Positions 55,503 to 64,000 of a DNA stretch of 64,000 nt are shown one piece after another. Each line of letters begins with the position of its first letter. The first letter of the stretch is position 1. The notes beneath the pieces were generated by a model. The model saw only the letters and a program-made list of their open reading frames with translations, searched no databases and was not told the DNA's origin. Location: positions 256,179,077-256,243,076 of the forward strand of contig CM057349.1 of assembly GCA_030015575.1 (NCBI GenBank), read 5' to 3'. The position numbers and the translations under genes are program-made. Origin of the DNA: Agapanthus africanus. Its lineage: Eukaryota > Streptophyta > Magnoliopsida > Asparagales > Amaryllidaceae.

Positions 55503-57738
55503 TGTAAGTGCACGGCGGCGCCCCGGCCGTCAATCCGACGGCCAAACGCGGAAAACGGTGATAAACTTTAATTTTTGCGGACTTAGCAAACCGGCACCAC
55601 CGCGCACTAAAACCCCGGATCGTGCCATTAAACTAGTCTAAGCTAACAAGAGGACGGGTTAGAGACATACCGAATGATCCGAGTCCTCCGGTCTTCATCT
55701 CCACTCCGATCTCCTCGCGGGATCTCCGTCCGTCTCCTCCTCATCGGAAAGGGCACCACGAAGCCGGGTACTTTTACGGGCTCCCACCTCAATACCGAGG
55801 CAACTCGGGCGCGAAGTAGGCTAGCCGACGCGTCCAAGATATGCTGTAGGAAGTGTAGTGTGGAATCGTAGTCTCTTTTGGGGTGGTTGCCATTTGAAGA
55901 TGATGGAGGAAACATGATAAGAAAAATGGTGCTTGCATTTTTCTTAACATGAAAAATGAGATCAAGAATCCTACTCTCTCAAAGATGAAGCTCTCTTCTT
56001 CTTCCTTTTTTCTTCTCTCTTTTCTCATCAAAAACATTCATCCTTAGAAAATGGTGGTGGCAAAGATTATGAAGCATGAAGGGAGGTGAGTGTAGGAAGT
56101 GAAAAGAGGTGACCACATCCTAGACATAATCATCACAAAACTCAAATCCAAATCAAATCCATTCTTATCACAATAAAGCATGAAAAGATGAAGGAAAAGA
56201 ATGGCATCTAAAGATGCTATCATAATAAATACATATGCAAGAAACCCCCTCCTCATATGTAATTTGCAAAACTGCAAATTACCCCCTCCATCAGAAAATC
56301 CGGCCGGGAAAGAACAAAGGAAAACCGGCCGGAACGGAATGCAAACTGGCAACTCCAGAAAACTGGTCCCGTAATAAATTACAGGAAAACCCCGATACTG
56401 TGCATACACACCCGCATCTGTATTCCGTCCGGATACAAATGCAATGAGACAAAATCTACACTGTACTAAACTAGGACCGGCTTAAACCAAAACCGGCTAG
56501 TAAAAACTGTCCGATCCTGATCCGTGCAATACCGCACGTATCTGATCGAACCTTGCCATATGTCCATACGGCCACTAGTACAAAGCTGTCCGATCCTGAT
56601 CCGTGCAATACCGCACGTATCTGATCGGACCGTGCCATATCTCCATACGGCCTCTACAGCGTTTCGCCCGAAAACCTGAGTAACTGAAAGTGTGGTGGAC
56701 TCTAAAGACTCGTCAATACTATGGCTGTGGATTTAACCACTAGCACGTCAGAGGTATAAGCCAATACGTAACGGGCCACCAGTTATTGACTAAAAGGGAC
56801 GTCGATGAGCGAACTTATCCTGACACCCTACTGAGCCTGTCAGTGACAATATCCGTACAGTCCGATCCGTTCGTCTATGAGCATCGCATGTCGGGCCTAG
56901 GGGGTTGGTAAAAGTCAGACCCCCAAAAGCGGTACAAGTCGTGTCGGAGTGTAGCCCAGAACACCCTGAGATACTACTGGAATACCTACCAGTAAATCTC
57001 CTGCCTTGGCCAAGGTCTTCGTGTAATGGCTCTCCTAGACACAGCGCGACCTCACCCCCAATACCGGGAGAGACGAACCCCTGAAGATCCGCTCACTGCC
57101 TCCATGTGGCTCGGGACTGTACCCAACTAAAACCTGTTTGCACGACTCCTTTGAGCCGTGGTAGGGTAGTAATCAAAGCACAGTGGGAACTCACACGAGA
57201 CAAATGACGATCCCCAGGTCGATGAACTAACCTGTACACATGTCACCAGGGAACTGCTATCTGACGTCAGGTATAAGACCAACTAGCATGTTCTCGGCGA
57301 GTCCTGTCCGGTGTACTCATAACCCAATGAGCACCTGCATACATCTTAGGTGAACCAACTGACACCAGTGGCTTGTGAGACCGGCCACCGCCCCTTGTCG
57401 GGGTCTCGACTGTATACACTAGTCTACTCTGGAGTATCGATGCCCTATCTCGAAACTCCCACGACTAGGGACCTTTTAAGGATGTGCTTATAGACTACCA
57501 GCTCCCACGTATATGATCGCCCTCATACTGCCGGTAGTCAAGCAAGAATCCTAGGGGCTCTATCAACGTGCAATAGTGACCTGTCATGTCACCTAAAGCA
57601 GTACACGATGATAAAGTTAAACCAGATAGCATACTATCATCTCGAGTAAGACTGTCCTACCGGGATAGGTCCTCCCTCAATCATTGCAATCACGTGCCTG
57701 TGATCCAATAATTGACTCTGAGGGCACTATCTCCAACA
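55503..57738 (-). repeat. CopF 3' LTR
   Basis: 2236 bp, related to CopE and CopD. It has both tandem hairpin units (about 56505-56640); in one the pair has become a G-U. The CopD TATA site is absent (near 55885). Confidence 0.93.
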
Positions 57739-57752
57739 ATCTCCTACTTGCA

Positions 57753-60700
57753 CTCAAGGCTAATTATTGCGATGTCGCATACTCACAGCCCGTGTGATAC
57801 CGAACACCCAACTCCTCTACTAGTCAGTCGCACAAAGCCTGTTTGCGAAACTATTGCGTTCGGGGAATAGCCTCAGTGAGTGGATCCGCCTAGATGTTTC
57901 TTTCTATGTCTCTCTATATCTCAAGTTCGCGGAGAAAGCCATCTCCCGAAATGAGCAATACCTGTCTTAGAGTGTCTGGATGTCTGATGGGACCGAGCTC
58001 ATAAATGAACTCCAAATCCAAACTTCTTAGACTGTATCGTCAACTGAACTTAATCAGTATCCTGCGCCATGCCTCCCTCAGTATTGCCTTGGACCACCTG
58101 TCCAGAATACTGCCCCTCGTCAGAAGGAAAACTATAACTCTGACAACCTCCTTGTCGTCCAGGTCACCTTGGAAGCCTGGAATGATAACTGTCCCCCGAA
58201 TGAGGCCGTCGTTATCATATCCCTAGAACATCCACTTATGTTCTAAAACTGCTTCCGACTGTTTCTCCAGGATTGGGTCAATGTCAACTTATTGCATCTA
58301 GTGCAAGAACAACATCTGGTGTGGTACTTGACATCTCATGATTGACTCAATTGCCTAAGCAAGTGATCTGCCAATCATGCACATCCCTCTCTACTTTAGT
58401 CTATAAGACACCTTTAGAGAGGGTGACTCCATCACCTGCAGGTACACTACCGTGCCAGGAGTCGTCCATTTTAAATACTCTTAGAATGCTGTCAAAGTAC
58501 CCTCATTGGGAAACCACCCAAATCTAGATCTAAAACCAAAGATCTAGTAACCAGTATGTCAGATATAATGACCAAGTCCTTTGTGGAGAAACCACCGTGT
58601 GACGACCAAAGTATAACCGATCGTAGTATAGGAATATCACTTCCTACTCTTTGTATGTCATCCAAATACCAGGATATCACACCCTACTACCTTCTCAACA
58701 GATCAATCCCCTATTCTGATGAAGTCAAACCTATGACTGTCACATCAGAAATAAATGATCTATCTCCGCTACATCTGCTTTAGTCTATAAATAGACATAA
58801 GCCTGATATCCACCAATGCTTCCGCTGCTCCCACTGACTACGACAACCCTCTGGCAGAGTCATATAGACGTGCACTTCTAAAGCTAGTTTAGAACGACGC
58901 TATACTCATCCTCCTGCCGGGTCTCGCAGCCTGGAACAACAACAATGGCAAGTGTGGGTAAACAAGAACTTCCCTGTCACCGTCCTTGAGGCTACCGGAG
59001 TACCTCTCGGGTGCCTGAAGTTACCCACCTTATCTGCGGGGTGGCCAATGGAATGTCAAATCAGATTGAATCTTTAGGTTCCTTATCAAATCTTCAGTAA
59101 TCGTTTGCGGTTCTGGAATCACTTCCAGTTCTACCATACTCCCACTACTGTTTTTGAAAAAATCCATTTTTAATAAAATTGTGGCGAGTCCAGAACAATA
59201 TTTCTATTGATCTGCCAGATGGTAGAAAATCAACCCTCGTCATAGCCTGGGTCAACCCACAAACAGCCATTACAGAAACGTGCCTTGAGCTGTCCAGTGT
59301 CTGGTTTTAATCATAAGCCGGACAACTCCCCGTACCTTAACAACGTTAAGATATGAACTGTTCTATATCCAATATAGAACCAGAGGCACTGAATTAATTG
59401 AACCAGATTCAAATCATGCAGCTATCTCCAGTGCATGTCAACTAAATGGATGGAGGCCGATCAGCGTTACTCAACTTAGGAATGCTTCCAATTATGAGTA
59501 ACCTGAAAAGAGAAGCAATTTCTCTTTATCTTTACCATCAACTGAATACCATACACAAGTATCTACATCTTCGATCACTTTGAAGAATCCCGATAATTGC
59601 TACACTTGGTTCTCTACTCTATTCAAATACCTATAACTCCTCAAAACTTAGACCCTGTGTTTCTACGAAACACATGTCTAAGAACTAGAGAAGTTAAAAG
59701 TAAACAGAATATAGTATGAGGACCAACCCCTCTGTCCTAATGGACACTGGACAACATACAATACTCTGTATAAGTCCGCCGAGTCTAACAACTCTTTCAC
59801 TGTGTGTCGTAGGTTGAATACTGTACTTATGGTTAAGAAGAATTACACCGCTGTTTAATGCTCCTTACCTAACCATCCACTGATATAGGTAAATGTCATC
59901 GACATAATATCAAAAGGTATATCTCACTCTATGAAAATAGACGTACAGATATATCAATTTGAAATTGGTGCACAACAGCGGATATTCAAAACCAAATATT
60001 TGCCGACCGGCAAACAGCCCAGGTGATCTCCTCAAATATCACCGATTACAACGAATCCCGATATAATGAGGATGATCACCCAATTCCCAATAACTTACTC
60101 CCTCTCATCATCTGTAAAACTATACAGATGTGAGAATCAAACCTGGTAAATACATACCCTGGAGCAAGTGTCTAATCGGGAAATCAGTTTTCTTTTAACA
60201 GTACACAGTGAAACTGAAACATTGAAATGTTTCGTTGGGGTATCCCGGTATTCCTAGTAATGCCTCTACCATTATCCAGATTCACAACTATAACCGTATA
60301 ATTCTTTGCCACCTCTCCAAATCCCTTTATATGTCTTTAGTCGTTACCTTCTGCACACCCCTTAGGCCAAATGGTTTTCTTCCTTCCCTACCGTTCGGCA
60401 CCAGCCTATGGTTTGGAAAAAGACTATCCAATAAGCATAATGGGTGTACTGTCCTAGTCCTAGGAGCACTCGCAATGCGAGAGAAGGTGAAGATAAAAGA
60501 CAACCGAATAAACCTTATTCATATTTCTCCTGAACCAGGATCCATCCCCGAACTGGAACAAGTTCCTTTCGAGTTCGTATATAACCATACGATGGACTAT
60601 CCAATGAACTGGGATCTTCGTAGTGATACGGAGTGTCCTGGAGAAATACAAAGGTGATTTAGGATTGGCGAAGAAATAGTTGGTTTGGTCGTGAATATCA

Positions 60701-61168
60701 GTCGCAATTTACTTTGCCCTCTTACTAATCCCTTGCTTTTTCTTAATCTTAATACCTTCTGCACACCATCGTTATGCTAATTGGTTTTCTTCATTCCCCA
60801 CTGTTCGGCACCAGCCTAAGGTTTGGAAGAGGACTATCCAATTTGCGTAATAGGTGTACTATCTCCTAAGCTAAGGAGTACTCGTAACTTGAGAGAAGGC
60901 AAAAGGGAAAAGACAACTGAATAATCCTATCCGTTTTCTCCAAAACCGGAAACCATCCTCGAATAAATTCCTTCGAGTTCGTATCTAACCATACGATGGT
61001 TTTGTCCAATGGAAGTGGACGTTCGTAGTAATACGGGGTGTCCTGGAGAAAAGGGTAAAAGTAAGAGTGGCAATGAGGTCTGCAACTCTGACAATCCAAA
61101 AGCCAGTGTAAAGAAGGTTCGGTCAACTTGGTCACTGAGTCATAGTCTTAGGGTCGGGTCAATGGTCG
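57753..61168 (-). pseudogene. pol: CopF decayed pol region
   Basis: Colinear with CopD and CopE, including RT remnants near 58540-58790 and the duplicated segment of about 300 bp (about 60340-60650 and 60750-61060). Frameshifts and stops are largely shared, which shows that the common ancestor was already defective. Confidence 0.87.
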
Positions 61169-61192
61169 CTGCCAGAGAGAGAGAGAAAAGAA
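61169..61192 (-). promoter_or_regulatory. Candidate splice acceptor before CopF pol
   Basis: On the minus strand a CT run ends in GGCAG directly before CGACC, as in CopD. Confidence 0.42.
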
Positions 61193-61468
61193 ACACTCAG
61201 CGTGCACTCTAGCCTAGATCAGAATGGTTACCAATTTATCTAATCTGGAAACCTCCCACTGTACCTCAAATTCTCCTCCAAACCTGAAAGAAGAATTAGT
61301 CGGGGTCACCCGAGGAGTAAACCAACTCATTAGTGGGAATCGGGATCCAACTATCATCGCATGATAACGTGACGGAATCCGCTCACGGTATAACACTCCA
61401 GAAGGTATGCGCATATCTGGCAAGTTTCAGTTCTTTTGAAACTCCCGATGTGATTTCTACCCCATGCT

Positions 61469-61678
61469 CTTATGACCTTGACTTTGGCCAACATATCATA
61501 AGTCACATGTCAAGTTCTACCCGTCATTCTCCAGGTTAATTTGAATCCACCCGTACCTACCCTTGACTTTGGCCAAAATGGCAGTACGACTGTCCCAAAC
61601 CAACGCATCTATCTATGCTGCATATGAATACCCAATAGCTACCAATCACTGTGCCTTGACTTTGGCCAACATACACAG
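61469..61678 (-). other. Three matched-tip hairpins (CopF)
   Basis: Stems CTTATGA/TCATAAG (61469-61502), CGTAC/GTACG (61552-61588) and CTGTG/CACAG or a near match (61649-61678). Tips match CopE, with one partly altered (ggccaaaatgg). Confidence 0.75.
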
Positions 61679-61813
61679 CTTGAATACTATTGACTACCCA
61701 TATGAAACGACGGAGGGCTACGAATGGTTTCTGGCGAAAACCTTTAACGTAATGAACTTGATATCGTTGAAGGAACGGATAGCTTTTTAGAAAATATAGT
61801 GACGAAAACCTTT

Positions 61814-61841
61814 ACTAAAGAGGTCACTCCCGGTGAAGGGA
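61814..61841 (-). other. Truncated three-hairpin RNA module (CopF)
   Basis: Only the right half of hairpin 3 (CTCTTT) and part of its constant segment remain before the GypH LTR starts. Confidence 0.8.
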
Positions 61842-62284
61842 TGTTCATATCAGATTTTTGCATTTTCATACCGCCCAATTTTTATCACATTGCATATCCG
61901 TAGATACTCTTGAGCCGTGTTTGCTAGTCAATTGCAGGATACAGGTTCTCGGTTCCAAAACGATGAAATTCATGGAAAACACGAAAAATCCGGGTTCTTG
62001 CCGACCACAGATAAAACACGGTCTCCGTCCCTCATCCGTATGTTGCCAGATACCAGTAGAAAGACAAAATGTCAAATCTATGCACAAGGCTCAATGGTGG
62101 CACAAGATCCAAGAGATCTACGCGGAGCTCGAGGCAATCATGACAAAATCTTGACAAAAAGTCCACCTTTCCCTCAACAGAAATTCTGGAAAATTCGGGA
62201 AGCAATTATGAGAAAATACATATACCAGATTAAAGCTCCTATCAGATCGGGTCCCACCAAAAAGTCCCAGACCCAAGTCATCAA

Positions 62285-62339
62285 AACGGCCGCGGAAGCG
62301 CGGCCAAAGGGGGGTCTTGGCCGCGCTTGCGCGGCCGTT
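62285..62339 (+). repeat. Near-perfect 23-bp GC-rich inverted repeat in the GypH LTR
   Basis: The arms 62285-62307 and 62317-62339 pair at 22 of 23 positions around a 9-nt loop; the core is CCGCGGAAGCGCGGCCAA. This is the Copia leader hairpin motif, in an element of another superfamily. Confidence 0.9.
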
Positions 62340-62426
62340 CTGGCGCCAAGTGTGCAGGGTTTTGGGGGGTAGGTTGGTCTTTTCATGTATGTTCTGTTGG
62401 TTGTCCTAGGGTTTCATGTTTTGGCC

Positions 62427-62433
62427 TATAAAT
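62427..62433 (+). promoter_or_regulatory. GypH TATA box
   Basis: TATAAAT within ggcctataaatagccc, a strong plant core promoter match about 585 bp into the LTR. Confidence 0.75.
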
Positions 62434-62566
62434 AGCCCAGAAGTTTGTGAAGGAAAGGGTCCATAATCTTGTATTTCTTTTGCTAGGTTTTAGTTACATG
62501 TTCTTCTTCCTCTTCTCACCTCTTCTCCATTAAACTTGTAAGTGAGCTTTTGAGTGAAGAGTGATG

Positions 62567-62572
62567 AATAAA
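62567..62572 (+). promoter_or_regulatory. Possible GypH polyadenylation signal
   Basis: AATAAA lies 140 bp after the TATA box, a reasonable place for the R/U5 processing signal. Confidence 0.4.
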
Positions 62573-63415
62573 GAAGACCATTTTTATTATCATGCTTGTC
62601 TCTTTCTTTACTTGTTATAATTGTTGTAATTTTAATTGTTAAGTAGTTGTTGTTATTTCCTTGTTGTTTGTTTCTTCTCTCTTTTTCTTTATCCTTACAT
62701 ACGACAATGATACTTACGCTTGATCCTCGCCAAGGTGAGGTCGCAAATAGTTAGTCGTATTCTTCTAATCTCCTTCTTTCTATCTTCCTCTTTTGTGTTG
62801 TTTTATTTTTCCGTATTATGATGTGTGAGTAGTTCATTCTTGTTAGGGTAGGATAAGGGAAGTTTGAGAGAAGGAAATCTCTCTCACTCTTTCCTTTCCC
62901 AACATCTTAAATCGACTCCCGTTAACCCAACCACAATCCGCTCCTTACGGCACCCTATCCTACATGATAGCGGTGATTCCGTAGTGAGACCGGTTGTGGT
63001 TGGATTAACCGGAGGTTATGGCTAAGAGCCAAGAACGGACGGACAAGCACCAAAAGGAAGACTTATGCGTTGGAAAGCCTAGCTTATACTCGCAAAGTCC
63101 TTCCTAGTCGTGCTAATCCCCGTTGTTGCCGATTACCGTAACACGATATTAAGAAGGGAAACGAAAGATGTGGAGACTCCTAACTCAAACTAACCTAATC
63201 CTAACCCTAACATGCTCTCTTTAATTATCAACTCAACACTTAGATAACTACAAACAAAATCTGAACAACCGGACTTAACTCGTCGAAAAACACATAGAAA
63301 AAGATTCCCATCTCCCTGCGGACGACCCGTACTCAACCGGCTAGCTACGTGCGAAACCGTCTTGATTGCGGTATTTAAACTTAAACTTGAACACGCTCAT
63401 ATCCTATCAATCAAA

Positions 63416-63433
63416 TGGCGCCGTTGCCGGGGA
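63416..63433 (+). other. GypH primer binding site
   Basis: TGGCGCCGTTGCCGGGGA, the well-known primer site of Athila/Tat-type plant Gypsy elements. Confidence 0.9.
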
Positions 63434-64000
63434 GACGGTAGTTTATTTCCTTGTGTAATTTCGGGTTAATTTGTGAATATAAAAACAACCAAAAACCAAA
63501 AAAATATATACTTTGTAAAAGAAACCATCTTGTTATTCTTGATTAGTTTTTGTGCAAGTGTGTAGGAAATACGAAGCTCAAGATCGACGCCAAGGACGTT
63601 GGAAATACGGAGTTCAAGTACAGTGCCAAAGACGTGGGAAGATAGACCCACATTTTTGCGGCTACACCGCGACGGACGAAAACGAAGCATCCGGTCTACT
63701 GTACAAATCTGGAGCTGTTCCAGTGAGCAAATCCAATTTCAGGACATCAAGACAACCAGAGGAGACACAGAAAGGCATCTTCACAAAATTTCAAGGCCCA
63801 ATCCCTCTATACAGCCGCGGAAGCGCGGCCTTATCACCTGTTTGGCCGCGCTTGCGCGGTCGTTTGGTGGGGTCAGGGTGTTATTTTCTCTCTGTAAGTC
63901 TCTCTCCTTCTTCCCACTCCTCTGAGCTCCAATAAATTGTGTTTTCTGCAGCCTTCTTTGCGCAAATTCTTCTCCCCCTTCCAATAAACTGTTCTTGTGC
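63434..64000 (+). other. GypH leader
   Basis: No convincing gag start is seen in this stretch; the open frames here lack a sound ATG context and a recognisable domain. A second GC-rich hairpin lies at 63814-63861. Confidence 0.6.
63814..63861 (+). repeat. GC-rich hairpin in the GypH leader
   Basis: GCCGCGGAAGCGCGGCC faces GGCCGCGCTTGCGCGG about 400 bp after the primer site. It is a second copy of the motif in the GypH LTR. Confidence 0.85.

Larger units (their letters stand above)
55503..61841 (-). mobile_element. CopF: Copia element of the CopD subfamily, cut by GypH
   Basis: On the minus strand: 3' LTR 55503-57738, purine tract with one change (GTAGGAG for GTGGGAG), decayed pol to 61168, leader until 61841. 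The rest of the leader, the primer site and the 5' LTR are displaced beyond the window by GypH. The break falls inside a three-hairpin module. Pol has the same lesions as CopD and CopE. Confidence 0.92.
61842..63413 (+). repeat. GypH 5' LTR
   Basis: About 1572 bp if the final CA at 63412-63413 is right. It contains a near-perfect GC-rich hairpin (62285-62339), a TATA box (62427) and an AATAAA (62567). The remaining part up to 63413 holds no gene. Confidence 0.75.
61842..64000 (+). mobile_element. GypH: Ty3/Gypsy element, left part (Athila-type primer site)
   Basis: The LTR starts TGTTCATATC at 61842 and probably ends at 63413, two bases before TGGCGCCGTTGCCGGGGA. That primer site is the one commonly seen in plant Athila/Tat-type Gypsy elements. 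The interior continues past the window edge, so coding regions are not visible. It is inserted in CopF and is therefore one of the later events. Confidence 0.85.

Noticed and set aside
63599..63925. Overlapping frames in the GypH leader as a possible gag start
   Set aside because: They begin at TTG or GTG, overlap each other, and run through a GC-rich hairpin. No Gag-like sequence is recognisable.

Overview
This window is plant nuclear DNA made almost entirely of nested LTR retrotransposons. I see no host gene, tRNA, rRNA or CRISPR array. Six Ty1/Copia elements (called CopA to CopF here) share a tRNA-iMet primer site, a purine tract of the form AAGTGGGAGA, LTRs of about 2.0-2.3 kb starting TGTTAG or TGTTGGAG, and (CopA) a Pol protein of the Angela/BARE type. 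Angela-type elements are most abundant in monocots, so a large-genome monocot is a reasonable guess, no more. Two Ty3/Gypsy elements are also present: GypG, a Tekay/Del-like host of several insertions, and GypH, entering at the right edge.

Layout. CopC (608-41526, minus) lies in older sequence (1-602 joined to 41532). CopA (1238-22169, plus) is inserted in the CopC 3' LTR. CopB (11627-22011, plus) is inserted in the CopA 3' LTR. CopD (28068-38113, plus) is inserted in the CopC leader. From 41532 to 55502 comes GypG sequence (part of an LTR, primer site at 54306, start of its interior), interrupted by CopE (43478-53750, minus). CopF (from 55503, minus) follows and is cut at 61841 by GypH (61842 to beyond 64000). 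Target-site duplications support every complete insertion: gtttt (CopA), gtagc (CopB), atatg (CopC), aatat (CopD), atttg (CopE).

Gene content. The only intact gene is CopA pol (6308-9553): protease, integrase, reverse transcriptase and RNase H. No element has a recognisable gag. In its place each has a leader of about 2-3 kb between the primer site and pol. The pol regions of CopB to CopF are full of stops, frameshifts and deletions, yet the LTR pairs of CopB and CopD are almost identical, so these defective copies moved recently. They must have used proteins supplied in trans.

Main discovery. The long leaders carry repeated RNA folds whose stems change by compensatory base pairs between copies and elements. 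One is a 90-nt three-hairpin module, present twice in each of the five elements with this part of the leader complete. Another is an array of three hairpins sharing one tip sequence; in CopA, CopB and CopE all three tips are the same, but each of these elements has its own version. The folds survive in elements whose protein-coding regions are dead, which suggests that RNA structure, not coding capacity, is what selection keeps. They may recruit Gag or Pol proteins in trans. A GC-rich hairpin just behind the primer site of the Copia elements is also found in the Gypsy element GypH.
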